Shown here: positions 1-12,747 of the stretch, piece by piece
Numbering within the stretch: the stretch's first letter is position 1
Layout of the letters: every line of letters starts with the position of its first letter
DNA from: Membranipora membranacea
Taxonomy: Eukaryota; Bryozoa; Gymnolaemata; Cheilostomatida; Membraniporidae
DNA length: 64,000 nt
Reading direction: 5' to 3'
Assembly (NCBI GenBank): GCA_914767715.1
Contig: OU612071.1
Coordinates: 18,844,948 to 18,908,947 of the forward strand
Notes under the pieces: generated by a model
Told to the model about the DNA's origin: nothing
Seen by the model: only the letters and a program-made list of their open reading frames with translations
Database searches by the model: none
Position numbers and translations under genes: made by a program

Positions 1-494
1 GTATTTATACCATGACAATACCATACCACCAAACTAATCACACTTTGTCAACATTTAAATCAGACTGACTGGGTTTCTGTAGCAGAGGGTGTTATGAATG
101 TGCTTCCCATGTGAAAACTAAATATCTTCACTGAACATATTTGATTTATATTAAGGCAGAGATGGAAATGGAGTCTCAGGCTCATTCTACACAAGATGGG
201 GCAGAACTTCATGTGAATCTGATGCTATACTGTTGTATGAAGGTTGGTCTAATTGTTTATTGCTGTTTTTTGTTTGTAGAAGAACAAATTGCATGAAATA
301 TAAGAGTTAACTGTTCAAGATCACATGTCAACATTTATAAGTCTCGAGACAAAACTGAACATCTCGAAGCAGGAATATAAAGTATAGAATAAGTAAGTAT
401 CTTGTAGCGGCGTAGCATTTAGTAGAACTAAATACTACATTGCTGAGCCTACCTCAACTAGAGTGTTAATTTGCCATGTTTCCTGAGAAAAATT

Positions 495-505
495 AAAGGG
501 GGGAG
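495..505 (+). promoter_or_regulatory. polypurine tract of a Ty3/gypsy-like element
   Basis: AAAGGGGGGAG lies immediately before TGTAACGG. This is the usual arrangement of the plus-strand primer and 3' LTR start in Ty3/gypsy elements. The preceding ~490 bases would be the 3' end of the internal region, but I read no coding sequence there. Confidence 0.6.
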
Positions 506-897
506 TGTAACGGACCATGATTCAGCTAGTGACAATTATTGCAATAATGATAAGCAAGGCTGTCTCTAATAATACTAGGGCTTCCCGACATAAACAATGT
601 GGCCAACACGCTGATGTGATGTCCGAATCATCCTCTATGAATAGTATTATCCAAACATTTAATACTTTGATCAAACCGTGTTATTGTCACTATTTGACAG
701 CAATGTGGCATTTCATCAGTTTATCCCTATTCAGAATAAGTGGGTATAGGCGCCACGGAACCCAGTTGTAATAAACAACTTTCAGAATAGAGCCCGACGA
801 GGTAAGCAGCAACATTTCAGGCTGCCTTTCTTTCACATTTTAATCTGAGACTCTCTACAAAGTACTATAAGTATAATATTTCCTTGTAATAATTACA
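506..897 (+). mobile_element. LTR (3' or solo) of a Ty3/gypsy-like retrotransposon
   Basis: Starts TGTAACGG directly after a polypurine tract and can be closed at ...AATTACA, giving TGTAA/TTACA termini and about 392 bp. AATAAA sits near 769-775, as expected of a polyadenylation signal inside an LTR. The right boundary is inferred from the terminal inverted repeat only. No second LTR copy was found, so this is either the 3' LTR of a truncated element or a solo LTR. The short open frame inside it is not considered a gene. Confidence 0.5.
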
Positions 898-2250
898 TAA
901 CTATTCAAGGATTAACTATCTAAAAGACACAATCTACATATTATAGCAAATCCCGGAAAAGGCATAATAAGGTAACTAATTTTTCTATTATAGTTTGCTG
1001 TTGCTTCCGTTCCGATCCCAATTATTGATCAGGCGATTACCACAAATATATAGCTGTTTTGACTTACTATAACTTACTATGTTTTTAAGCATTGTCTACA
1101 CATCATGTAATTGCTCGTTAAAATGTTTTACCTTTCTATCATACAGCCTGTATTTTATAATTGTGATTTACAGTTTCACGATGTTAGAAGTGGTATCAAA
1201 TTAACTACAGTCCACAGTCAAACATCACAGTCATTCTTAAGTATTTACCGAGAGGCGTTACAGCGTGCATCATTAAAAGTATGTCATCTCGTCAGCCACC
1301 TTGCTAAAAAATGTTGACAACGATCAACACAAAATGTAAACCGATGAGCTGTTTTATTTCTATGCTATAGTTTTCACCCTTATGTAGATTGGCGATGCTC
1401 AAAAAAGGCCGAGCAGTACAGTGATGACTCGTATGTCCTTTGATTGTGAATTCCAACAGAAGGAAGTCCACAATCATCCTCCCTACCACAACATACTTGC
1501 AGACACGAGTTTTTAAAATCAGTGAGGAATGTTGTATGAGTTTTAAGCAAGTAAATTTGGATGTGAGTGGCTGCTGGAATACATAAAAAAAAAGATGAGA
1601 CTGGCCATTTCCCAACAGGGTAAACAGGGATTATTTTCTGTGTTTTGTTATATTTGTTCAATGTTCCAGTTGTTTTTATATGTTTGTGCTCAGCAAATGT
1701 TTTTTATGCCCACATGGTCTCTTGTTGCACAGATAATGGAAAGAGCCAGCAATATCTTCCTTGAACCTTCAGAGATTTTTGACAAAGCTGAGAATGAAGC
1801 CGACGCAGTACACCACGGATCTCTTCACATCAACTAAATAGCCGAAAGTCAAAAAAGAAAATACGATATCATAAATCTAAAACACATCCAAGTCACCCGC
1901 ATTCTCTTGACTTTGAGGTGAGATTGACCAACACAAACTTGGCCAGACTTGAGCAAATTACTATTATTCAACATTCTGATGATATTTCACAAAACTCTCG
2001 CTATAAAGATATTGTATAGGGGAACTGTAGTGTACAGGCAGAAAGAGGAGTTATCTTCATCTGCATCACAAGGAGTTGTCTGCAACTGCAAAACAAAGAC
2101 AATCTGCAGAAACTTACAGCAACCAATCAGGTTGCAGGATATTGCAAAATTTTAATATTTCTGTCCTTTATGTTCCTGGCTTTTATCTACTAAGTTGTTG
2201 TCTGGTGGTTTCTCAATCGATCCAATAAATTCATTTATTAGCGCATCACA
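898..2250. other. no recognisable gene
   Basis: AT-rich sequence with several 60-100 codon open frames on both strands. None shows a domain or consistent splice signals. Confidence 0.5.
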
Positions 2251-2254
2251 ATCA

Positions 2255-2315
2255 GACAATTATACAATGGAGATAAGGATCGGATTCGAACCCACGCTTT
2301 CAGGGTTAAATTTAC
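2255..2315 (-). repeat. tRNA-derived SINE-like B-box segment
   Basis: Read on the minus strand, GGGTTCGAATCCG (plus 2281-2293) matches the Pol III B-box consensus GGTTCRANYCC. No clean A box or cloverleaf is visible, so this is a degraded tRNA-related repeat, not a tRNA gene. Confidence 0.4.
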
Positions 2316-2404
2316 AGTAGAGCCAAATGAGACATTTCAGCAGCATATTTTTAGAAAAATGATCCAGATGGAGAGCCAGACAAGTTGAGAAAGGCAGCAA
2401 ATAT

Positions 2405-3960
2405 TGGTTGACGTTGTAATTATAATAGTGTTGACAAAATGATAAGGGATCAGATAGTAGAGAATTGTATATTTGATGATCTCAGAATGAAGCTTTTGGA
2501 GGAGGGCAATGGCTTGAGTTTAGCCGCACACTTCAGTTAGCAGCTACACAGGAAGCCGCAGACATACAATTTAGAGAGATGTCTAATAGACCAATGTTAA
2601 ACGGAGTTAGCTCTGGTTCAGGAGGTAACAGAGGCCCATTTAGGAATCCAAATGGTGGTAGCAGTCCTGTAGGTGGTTATGGTAGTAAAAGTGATAATAG
2701 ATGAGGAAATTGTGGCAGGCAAAAATCCAACGCCTATTTCCTTGCTCTTAGAAAATAGTGTTTTATGTGTTCAGGATATAACCATTTCAAACATATGTGT
2801 AGAAATAAGTCAGTAAACCAGCAAGGTAATAGCGGTAAGGACCTAGTTTAGGAAAGTAACAGTGAATATGTCACAGTCAGTAAATACGATAATCTAGATC
2901 GAGTTGATGTTTGTGTGGGTGGCTGCAGTATTAGAGCTATTGTAGATACTGGGGCTGACTGTAATATTATTAGCATGATGGAATAGAAGAGGTTAAAGAG
3001 TGAGGGTGTTGATGAATCTAGATCACCGAAAGGTACAACATCTAAAGTGTTTTCTTATGCATCTCAGAGGCCTTTAACAGTAGGTGGAGGGTTTTGGACA
3101 GTTATCACTTGCCAGGATAATGAGACTGAGTGGTATGAAGTTTATTGTAGTTGAAGGTGATGAAGAGGCTCTATTGGGTAACGTCATGTGTAAAATGCTA
3201 GGAATAGTGAAGATATTCGTCAATCAGGTTGGCCAAAGTTTTGTGGATGCTTTGAAACAAGAACAAGGTTGAGCAGGAAATACAGTTGAGTATCGATGAA
3301 CCAGTCAAGCCAGTTGCTCAACCTTATCGACGAGTGCCAGTTGCTCAACCTTATTGATGAGGGCCATTTGCTATGAGACAAAAGATGGAAAAGTATTTAG
3401 ATGAGCTAGTTTCCATGGATATCATAGAGTAGGTACAGCTACGTGGAGTTGTGGGGTCGTGATTGTGCGCAAGCCTGATGGTAGTATGCGTGGACATGCA
3501 GCAGGCTAGCAAATCCATCATGACACATCATTTTCTAGTGCTTACTATTGATGAGCTGATGTTGGATATGAATGGTTCACGCATGTTTTTATCGGTATAA
3601 GCATCTTTGCTTTGGTATATGTAGTGCTCCTGAAATATATCAGCGCATAATCTCAGACATGATCCGTGGTATTCCGGCTGTTGTTAACTAAGCCAATGAT
3701 TTTGTTGTGCATGGTAGAACCCAGGTTGAGCATGATAGTAGAGTTGAGGAATTCCAAAAGGTGTCAATTCTCAACCAATCAATTTTCTAGTTCATCGCAG
3801 CAGCTGTAGTAGTGGTGTAGAACCAGGCACCGACAAAGTGCAAGCCATGCAAGATGCTACAGAACCGAAGACTGTAGGGGAAATGAAAAGTTGTGTGGGC
3901 TTGGTTAGCTGGGTCAATATATTGGAACATGACCCTTGTAGCTATGGGCTCCCCCATTCC
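2405..3960 (+). pseudogene. Ty3/gypsy gag-pol relic (nucleocapsid, protease, reverse transcriptase)
   Basis: Domains occur in the expected order but in shifting frames with many stops. A Gag C-terminal piece with DKMIRDQIVEN lies near 2440. A nucleocapsid knuckle follows at 2759-2800, spaced C-x2-C-x4-H-x4-C (CFMCSGYNHFKHMC). Retropepsin with IVDTGADCNIIS is at about 2939-2974 in the same frame. From about 3296 the reverse-transcriptase N-terminus reads VKPVAQPYRRVP, then RKPDGSMR, then SAPEIYQRIISDMIRGIP near 3630-3670. The catalytic YADD-type site is altered (stop followed by AND). A sequence like the RT/RNase H linker (GEMKSCVGLVSWV) is at about 3880. Integrase was not found. It is a dead copy, and the family assignment rests on the motif order and the QPYRRVP/APEIYQRI signatures. 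Confidence 0.8.
3311..3366 (+). repeat. 27-bp tandem duplication inside the RT relic
   Basis: The segment beginning CCAGTTGCTCAACCTTAT occurs twice head to tail, interrupting the reverse-transcriptase N-terminal reading frame. Confidence 0.6.
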
Positions 3961-4020
3961 ACCATCATGTGAATTGAGGAAATTGTGCTTTACTAGCCTA
4001 TTTTTTATTCTTTCATATCT

Positions 4021-4420
4021 TCAAGCTCTCCATCTGGACTGGGAATTTCCTACTCTCAAAGCCTTATCGAGGGCTTCTGACATTGAGGTTATGTGATTGA
4101 TGTGTCCATTACTAGAATCTCTCATACCCTGCTTCAAAACTGCTGGCGTTGTCAATTCTGCCACCTCGATGCTGTCACGGAAAGTATTTCTGGCTAGCAA
4201 TGTCACACGTAAATAGAAATTGATCACTGTCTCATTTATCTCCTGTTTTGCGGATCTCAGCCCTACAAACGCAGGTCTTGAACCTGTCTCAGACATTGTC
4301 TAACTGAAACAACATAAGGGTCCCTATCAAAATTCAGCTATTTTGATTTTTCAGTTTTGGTTGTGGCTCATAGGCATAACCGGAACATCACCATCAAATT
4401 TTCTCCATAATGCTATTGAT
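4021..4420 (-). pseudogene. retrotransposon Gag-like fragment
   Basis: A minus-strand frame at 4021-4296 encodes about 90 residues. It includes AKQEINETVINFYLRVTLLA followed by VLKQGMRD, which resembles the capsid region of Ty3/gypsy Gag (KQ-x-x-E-S-V-x-x-F-x-x-R-L then a Gly-Leu/Met segment). Upstream on the same strand, after a stop and shift, KFDGDVPV (about 4395) resembles the KFDG motif near Gag N-termini. It is oriented opposite to the pol relic next to it, so it belongs to a different insertion. Function is lost. Confidence 0.5.
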
Positions 4421-7400
4421 GGCCTGGGCATGGCCATTTAGGTTCAATTTTAACCAATCAATAATAAATAAAATTGATAGAAACAAATAACAATTTTATT
4501 AACCCAATGCCTTGAAGCAGATAAGCAATAGATGACTATCTCCTAGTTTTGTTCAACTCATTGGACTAGCCATGTACAATGACCTCTGTCTCAGTACATG
4601 AACATGTATTCTAAGTTACGAAGTGAAGTCTCATTCCCATGGTCAGTATTCACAGAGTGCAACCTTTGGCCAATGACCCGAGCTATTTCAACATGAATTC
4701 AGTAGCGGAAAATTTGAAGGCTGGTAACCTTGAACATATAATCGGACTGTAGTGAGCCTGCCTGGAAAGAACATTGCCATATATAAGATTCATGGGTTTA
4801 TGGCAAACTCAAACGCAAATAATTTCTACAGATTCTGCAAGATGAACCAGTTAGACCGAAACTGTCAAACAGCCATTTTAGAGCAGAAATGGATATCATA
4901 AAATGTTGTTTGTTGTCTATCACCGTGTCAAAACACAATGTATCTTTAACAGCTCCAATACTGCAGCAGTGTTGCTTCTTTTAATCCAGACATACATCCA
5001 TGGCATATTGGAAGGCAAGGTGAGAGTTATCCCTCCTTAAAACATATTACTATTACAACATGCTATTACATAAGCTGAAGAACATCATCAAAGCTTTCTG
5101 GCATTGCAAACCATCTAGACATTAGAGATTTTTACATCAATAAACAAACCAGATTACTGTTGGGAAGCCATAATAGATTCAACTCCGTTTCTACTGAGGA
5201 GGTAACTAAGCATATCCCTTTGCACTGTATCTGCTGTGGCATTCTATTCATTGTCACTATACTATACATATTCATGGGAGCTACCCAATTTGTTGCATTT
5301 GGCATAATTGAAGAGATTTCATCAGAATTGCAGATTCTGAATTCTGCTCTAATTGAATATTATGTAGTAGACAGTACATATGACGTTCACTTTCCTATGC
5401 AGCAAAAGCCTTCAGATCTTGAAGAGGAATATAGCACATAACGGTGGTTTGACACATTTTATGATCTAGTACTATTATAAGTACAGTTATTTATCAGGGT
5501 AGAGAAACTGTCTTCTACTGGACAAGGTGGTATCACAGAGTAAGGATAAACAGAGGGGACACTTCAATGATCGTTATAGTGCCTGCGGTTTTTATCCACT
5601 GGGGGAAATTCATCAATCTGGCCACCTGCCAATTTCAGAATATATATAAGTTACAGTGGAGTTTTGTCTTGCAGACATCCCTACCTTTGATGGGCCATAA
5701 TTCATTCTGTATTTATCCTAAAGACTGATTTCTAACTTTTCTGAAATGTCCAATCTTCGAGCTATACACCATATTATTGTCATTTTTTGCTAGGATACAT
5801 AGGCTATGAGTAATCCAGGTTTTTAAAATGAGTTTTATCATATAGATTTACATAGGGCTTAGGTTAATGCACGGACATTTCCTAATTTTGATGACCAGAC
5901 CTAGTCATTGTGCTTGGCTATCATTGGCAACTGGACCTTCTGTCAATGTGTGTGGCCGATGAAGACTGAAAGTGTTTGTAAAGGATCAGGTTTTTTGGTA
6001 TCATTCTAGAGATCTCAGTCTACTTTAGAACATTATTCTATGTTCAAAAGCAGCCTGTGGCCCAGTTAAGACTTATTTGCCCTCAAAGTCGGGGTGAGAA
6101 GGTGAAAATTACAGGGAGACTAACAGCTCTAGTGAGAGCAAGATTGAATATCATTTAGGAGGCATTTGTAGCAAATCGACGTCGAGTCCATGTGATTATC
6201 CGAGGGAAAATATATCTGAGGTAGTCAAACCACTCAAGTTTAAATCTGTATGATTTCGGCCACTGGAAATAACCCACAGTGCTTTGGCAGATACAACATT
6301 TTCTGTTAACCATGGTTACTGCTCGAGATAGAAATTGGCAATATAAAGGCAGATCGATACATCGCTAAGTATTTCAAGGTTTTGTTTACATTAGTATGAT
6401 GAATAAATGAGATTGTGGCTATGACATTCCAATCAAACTCCGTCTTCAGCCCGCATGAAAACCAGTGGTATGCTTCAATTATTAGCTCTATGAATAGCGG
6501 CTTTCAATAGAATTTCAATGGAAGATACAAAATTTACACAGGTAGATTGTGTGTTTTTCTTGAAAATATGTATTTCCAAATCGCACAGAAATCTAAAATA
6601 AATTCTTTGTAAATCTGGACATTTCAAGCATTAGGATGATGTTGAGATCCAAAGCATGCAATGATTAATACTGAGTGATTTGAGGTTTTGACAATCTTTT
6701 CAACAATTTTTGCAAATATTCTGATGTTTAAACACTCAAGGTTTTTTTGGATTAACTGTGTTGTTTACACTGTTTAAAAACTAGAAATTACTGTCATCTA
6801 GTTGTTTCGGACTTCAGGGTGATGTAAAATGTAAATGAATTTGACTGCCTCCTAAAGAGGAGTATTGATAATCGTGTTAGCAGTGGGATACCTGGAGAAA
6901 CTTTCTATTTTTTCATTCGATCTTGTCCATCCGTGTGCATAACAGATACTCAGCACATCTTAACATAGACTATCAATATTACTGACTGAGTGCAGCAGGT
7001 CGTCTTATGAGAGCACATGTCACTGCACACAACAGTCACTTAGGAAATTAATTTGTCGAGTTTTTGAGTTGTTTCGTCAGTATGGATCTGATTTGGGAGG
7101 CTAGTGTTGGGTAAATTGCAAGATTTGGTACAAACTATAAAGCATTGCATGGACCATTTTTGGGTGAATCTGAAATAAGCAAGGCTTTGTCAGCAGGAGG
7201 AATCAATTGCTCCATTATAATCTTATTTTAACAGAGCAAACAAGCAGTGCATCGGTCTGAAAGGAAAATCACTCATTTTCATGCTTGAAGAACAGCGGAC
7301 AGGGAATGCGTCAAATTCATAGTCGTTGATTGTAATGTACAGTGGTTCTTCTCATCTTTTCTTTGACATATATAAAGGTTGTTTTGATTAGCGGTCTCAA

Positions 7401-7600
7401 CTCATCAAATAGTGTGTATACAAATTATAGAACTTGCTTTTGAACTTTTATTTCATCAGACAGACTTGTGAGTGACTTTGTCATTTATTTGCAAAAGTTG
7501 TTATCTAACCACAATAGTCACTAATATTACAGTATTTCCCCAATAACAGGCTCATCACAAATCGCCTGGACTAGTTGGGCGGTGCATGAGTAGGCAACTC
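4421..7600. other. 3.2 kb without recognisable genes
   Basis: AT-rich, with no long frames. One 93-codon frame at 5160-5441 contains a hydrophobic run of about 25 residues, but it starts on a non-ATG codon and has no supporting splice sites. I do not call it. Confidence 0.5.
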
Positions 7601-7648
7601 AATGTTGTTAACTTATAACCCCCAAACCTACCAGACCAAATAACCCTG

Positions 7649-9014
7649 ATGATTAATTTTATATGCAAATGCATGTGTGATAGCTGTCTTAATCTGATTT
7701 CAAGCTCAAAAATGATACCAAGAAACCTGTTCCTTTACAAACACTTTAAGATCTATTGTAGGAATCGATGTGATTTTGAACTGCACCCCCTTCATAGTTA
7801 CCCTTCTGACATTGAAGCACCCTCTGCTGACAAAAACTTTGACAGGCAAAACCCCTAGCCTCCTAGGGCCTGTTTGTATATCTGACTGCCAGAAAACAGA
7901 AGTCTTTGAATCCTTTGCTCGGGCTTTAACACCAAGAAAGAAGGCAATGGTAGGCGGAAAGCTAATACTTGGCAGCGACAGTCAAACTGCCATAATGGAA
8001 GATTTTGCTGAACCTTTTAGTAATGTGCAGCACATTCTCTGCACAAAGCATGTAGAGACGAACTTAAGGAGGAAATTGATGAGTATAAGCACTAGTGCAA
8101 CAACAGAACTGCTAGATGATATTCTGTATGGAAAGATGCCCTTGCCAATTGCACAGAAGGTGCCTTCGATGAAAATCTAGAACTCCTCAGGGACAAGTGG
8201 GAGAGTTTCAGCCGAGGATTCTTCAAATGGTTCAAAAAATTTCAGGCTAGCAAGTTTAGGAAAGGAGTCAATCTTTCGGCACGTCAAGCCGCAGGCCTTG
8301 GCCTAGATGAGGTCTACTATAATATTACCAGTGAGGCTATAAACAATGTGTTAAAACATGAGATGTATGCAAAATCCACTCAGAGGGATTTGTACAAGAA
8401 CTTTGCAAAACTGTCACAGCAGGCCCTGACAGATATTGAACTAAGCATTATTGATCATGAATCACTGTCTCTATTAGCTAAGTATAGGCCTCAGCTGCAG
8501 GTAAAATCCCAAACATGGGAATCTATGACAGAAAAAGAGAGAGAAGTGAAGCGGCAGAAACTCCTTACAAGGAAAGTGAGCAGGCCAAGAAAGTATGGTA
8601 GACCTACATCAAGGAGCGACATACTTAAACCTGGTTCGAGGAAGAGCAGAAAGCCTCACCAGAAGATAAGACTCAGACAGAACAGGAATAGGTGCCTCTC
8701 AAAGATACATAAGCTTGGAGATTATTTCCACCTCTGTCGCCCAACAACAATTAAAACAGACCAGAAATGCCACCAATGTTCTGGGGAAATCAAGAAGTTC
8801 AAGCAAGGTATTGACTCCTTGTTAACTAGGGGGTATTACATAGACGAAAAGAAAAAGAAACAAGTTTGCGTCGTCCATCTGAAATGCCTGTCACGCAGCT
8901 TGTTTTATAGAAGAAAACTTCACATGCTCAGAGTTTGAAGGCCTACTGACTGAGGAGCACATTGATCTGTTACCTGACGCAGATTATGCTGCGGACACCG
9001 ACAGCAGTGAATGA
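7649..9014 (+). pseudogene. MULE-like DDE transposase relic with C-terminal zinc-binding motif
   Basis: Three frames join by single-base shifts. Segment one (7770-8155) carries IVTLLTLKHPLLT, LLGPVCIS and then ILGSDSQTAIMEDFAEPF-NVQHILCTKH. This is the layout of the MULE-type transposase core, with the second acidic residue followed by a C-x2-H-type motif. Segment two, from 8162 in frame 2, continues through 8938 with a basic region (8570-8720) and a C-x2-C ... H-x2-C metal-binding pattern (KCHQCSGEIKK ... VHLKCLS). Segment three, shifted again near 8915, ends EGLLTEEHIDLL... at a TGA, 9012-9014. Only two indels separate these segments, so decay is recent relative to neighbouring relics. Terminal inverted repeats were not located. 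The upstream frame (7649-7790) may hold the start of the core. Confidence 0.65.
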
Positions 9015-11260
9015 CTGAATACCATTAATAAATGTCTGCCCAACAAAGAATTGTGCCAGCTAAATTTCCTAAACCAAAAGCTAAGTAAGTGTCCTTTTCA
9101 ATCATGCTCAAAATAAATACTCTTTAACAAAAGGAGATGATGTGTTGCAGAAGCTAGCTTATTTACCCCTTACTTTGCCAGTGTGTGCCAAGTAAGTAAT
9201 AGTGTTATTGCTTGATTATTGTGTTGTATCAGGGAGGAAAAATTGATGCAAAATTTAATACAGAAAAAAAGATACTGTCAGAACCGTTTTTTTGTTTTTA
9301 GTCTACCAACGAATGAAATCAGTAATCAGTTGGTTGTTCAAGAATATTAACAAATCATCTTGAGGTAATTGTTTGTCTGGTCTCATCTACATTTATTCTG
9401 ACGGACAGTAGCCATGAGAGGTATTTCTTCATTCCGAAGTATAACTCTCGCACAGGAAAACTATCCAATAGACAATTTATGTTTTGAGACTGAAAATAGA
9501 AATTTACCATTATTATTGTGGTGTTTTACAAGATTGCCACCAAAGCCGACATCTGTAACAGCAAAACATGAAGTCGAGGGCCTAGAGAACTTCAGCAGGA
9601 CCAAATATGTAGCCAACAGTATGGTAGTTTAACTATCTGTGACCTCAAAAGAAAATGGAAACAACCAGTTCCAGATATTTTCTACCGTCAAGAACTATAA
9701 GCTCCGACATAATTTACGACCTAATACATGAATGGATTAGAAACCGCGGAGATGTTGCATTGATTCTGAAAGCCCTAATCTGCGACTATGGTCCTAACAA
9801 GAGAAAATTTCTCAAACATATCTCGCCAAACTTGCCAGTTTTCTCCAACCTGAGCATCAAAATATCATGTAGGGAACAAAATTGCAAATACAAGATTAAT
9901 TGCAATGAAACTCTTTGAAATAGCCGTTTCTGTGAATTGTAACTTACAATGAACAGGCTTGTTGCACAGTACAACTTTTGGTACAGTACTTACTTACGAG
10001 TTCATCATATTGTGAGAGGGTCAGTCATAAACATTGCTGTCATTTGTCACAGCATAAAAACATTGCTGTTGCCAAAATATCCCTATAAAATGGTCATTAT
10101 TCAAGAAATATCAATCACAATGCAAACGTCCAACTCATTTTCGCAAAAAAAAGAAGTTGTCGTTTTTGTTCATTTCAGAGATAGACAACAGCCAACTACT
10201 ATCAGGCTACTGCCGGTGGAAGTCAGAAATACCATAGAAAAAATACCTGTGTACGAGGCAGTGTGCAGGCCAACTGCCAAAGAAATTATGTCAGTTATGT
10301 CACATCCTGCAATCAATTCCTAATTTCAGATTGGAAATTCTATGCATCAAATATCTTTTTATTACTTGTGCATCACGGACAAGGTTTTCCAGTCATGCAT
10401 TTATATCTGGCCTTGGGTGAGAGACAATGAAATGTTCAGATTGCAATGGAGCTTCCTAAAGAAGACAGAGGATCATTAAACCTTATAGCATAACTGCATT
10501 TTTAAATAGACTGTTCGATACTTATTCTAAGAGTTTAGGGTCAACTAGCAGACTCAGTAAAATCTGCATAAAAACTTATCGCGTTTACCAGTGATGGAAT
10601 TTTAGTCTTTGACTGTCATATATATCAAATACTGTGGATACTATTAATGCATTCAATTCCTATGCCTTATTTGTTGTAATATTCTCTTATTATAACATTA
10701 AAATGCTTTGACTGTACTGCAACCGGTTTTTAAATTCTTATTAATCATCGTCATTACTACTCGTCACATTAACCAGCCAATCATCACTTCATGATTGCTA
10801 GTAGAAGAAACCAAACCGATGAAACAAAATGGAATTATTATTTTCACCTATTAAATCGAATTATATCTTTGTCATTCTGTCAATTTGAGTTAGTTGGTAC
10901 ATAATAAAATCATACCATAGTTAATCAAACATATTTTTATGCCCGGCGCCCGCAACATAATCATATACCATGTTCTTTAATGTTTCATATCTTATGCTAT
11001 GTCAAAAACATGTTAAAACAATTGTACATTCCTGTCACCATTTATGTACAGACGGTGAGATATACAGATGCAGAGACAAACTTTATATAACTAAGAAAAC
11101 TACTGAGGTTTACGGGAGATGGATACAACAATGTTGTCACTCAGCCACCTCAAACTCCGGCAGCTTGTCAACGGCTCCAAAAAGAGCACACTCCGCAGAG
11201 AAAAATCACGCTAGAAGATATACCAAGGAGGCCGGTGAGGACGCTGTAATAGTATAATCT
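9015..11260. other. open frames of unknown status
   Basis: Frames at 9414-9632, 9655-9918 and 9949-10323 (72-124 codons) follow each other on the plus strand but match nothing I recognise and lack convincing splice sites. A stretch at 11090-11250 starts AAGAAAACTACTGAGG, also found near 15530. In an alternative frame it reads GDGYNNVVTQPPQTPAAC, which looks like former coding sequence. Confidence 0.3.
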
Positions 11261-11271
11261 CGGAAAGGTAA

Positions 11272-12125
11272 ATATTAAATAGGCTAGCATCATCTAGCAG
11301 TAGTGGTATTCCTAGATTGAAAGTGATATTTAAATTTTGTAAAAAACTGTTATTGTGCTTGGTTAATAATGTTTGCTGGAAAAAACAGTATTGGATTCAA
11401 TTTTCAAATTAAAACTTGGTTAACAACAATTTGATGACATTATATCCAGTATGACTTGTTTTTATTAGAGATGATGAGTTAGCAATCGTGCAATCATCTC
11501 CTATACCAAGGATTTATACAGGTCAGCAGAAAGCCTCTTGATGTCTTCCTCTGCACTGCCTTAGTTGCAACCAAAATAATTTGTTATAAAGGGATGTTTA
11601 TATTCTGAATCAGACATGGGTGCTCCAGCTTGGGTCTTGTTGAGATTTCATTGAGGTGACTTTTGACATGAGCAGAAGTTTACAGATTCAGTTTTTGTTG
11701 AGACAGCGGGCAATGTTGTTGCTTAATCTTGATTTCTCAATGCAAACCACTTACGAAGACTAAGTTTTCACACACTTAGAACAACAATACACATAGAAAC
11801 AGCATAAAAAAAGATGAAAAAAGGCACAAGAGACTGTCAAGGTATGTTTTTTTCTGATTATAATAATATTGTTATTTTATCAATTGGAATCCCACATGAG
11901 GTAAAACGGAGATTTAAGCGACTCATAAGTGGAGTCATTTTTCATATAAATTTTAGAATGCTGTACTGGCAATTCAATCTTTTAATTTTCATCAGCCATT
12001 TTTTTATGTACTTTTGAATGGTAACTTTTTAACCTTCACATGTTTCACGCGATGATAGGCAGAGAGTTAAAGGTGACACATTAGCGAAACTATTTCTCGA
12101 ATTCGCTTTGCCATTTTGCCTAATA
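11272..12125 (+). repeat. copy A of a ~0.8-kb duplicated exon-containing repeat
   Basis: Aligns by eye along its length with 30794-31560. Shared landmarks are CATCTAGCAGTAGTG, then KPLDVFLCTALVAT-coding DNA at about 11530, then AGACAGCGGGCAATGTTGTTGC, then CAAGAGACTGTCAAGGTATG. The last includes a possible 5' splice site (CAAG|GTATGT). The coding frame here has a frameshift near 11580 and two in-frame stops. The encoded protein is not recognised. Confidence 0.6.
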
Positions 12126-12189
12126 ATCTCTCAACAACCAACGCATTGATCTAAAATTCATTGGGGACTATATAGACGCTATACAAACA

Positions 12190-12560
12190 TTATGGTGGAA
12201 GGAAACATTCCTAAAAGACTACCACAGAAAATAATCAAAGAACCAATGACTGAGCAAACCATTCCCAATAGGTAAAAAGGAAAATTATTGCCCAAGCTCA
12301 GGTTCTGCTGAGTACTGCAGCAATTCATAAAGAACCCACAACAATTTATCTCACAAATACTTCTTTTAAAAAACTTGACTGGAAGAGGATGTTGCAGTTC
12401 AGGTCCCACTAGAGGAGCAAGGTCAAAACGCATGCGGGACCAATAGGCTCATATTCCTTCAACAAGGAAATCGTCAGAGATACATTCCAAAAAGTCTCTG
12501 ATGGAATAATAAACCTGAGAAGGAAGATGACAGTGAAGCGGCTGTAACAGCCATCAAATG
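12190..12560 (+). repeat. duplicated segment, copy 1 (partner at 14098-14420)
   Basis: Shares CAGAAAATAATCAAAGA, CATTCC, CTCATATTCCTTCAAC and GAGATACATTCC with 14098-14420, with many substitutions. The partner preserves a longer open frame. This copy has more stops. Confidence 0.6.
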
Positions 12561-12569
12561 ATGTTAAAG

Positions 12570-12747
12570 CAAAGAACCATCTGGCTATCACTGGGAATGC
12601 CATACAAATAATTCCTAATCATTTCCAGTGGTAGAAATAATAACATTTGAATACATTTCATTAAATACAATACCAATGATTAACTGATGGGCTGTATCCT
12701 GGTGTGTGTGGTTGTGCTTTGCCATTTCTGTTGGGTGTGAACTAATT
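12570..12747 (+). repeat. duplicated segment (partner at 13560-13745)
   Basis: Begins CATCTGGCTATCACTGGGAA and ends GTGAACTAATT. The same sequence with about one difference per ten bases recurs at 13560-13745. Together with the 12190/14098 pair it shows that a ~0.55-kb block was duplicated, with the Gag relic lying between the copies. Confidence 0.7.

Noticed and set aside
5160-5441. 93-codon frame with a hydrophobic run
   Set aside because: No ATG at the start, no splice support and no homology I recognise. A single hydrophobic stretch is weak evidence.
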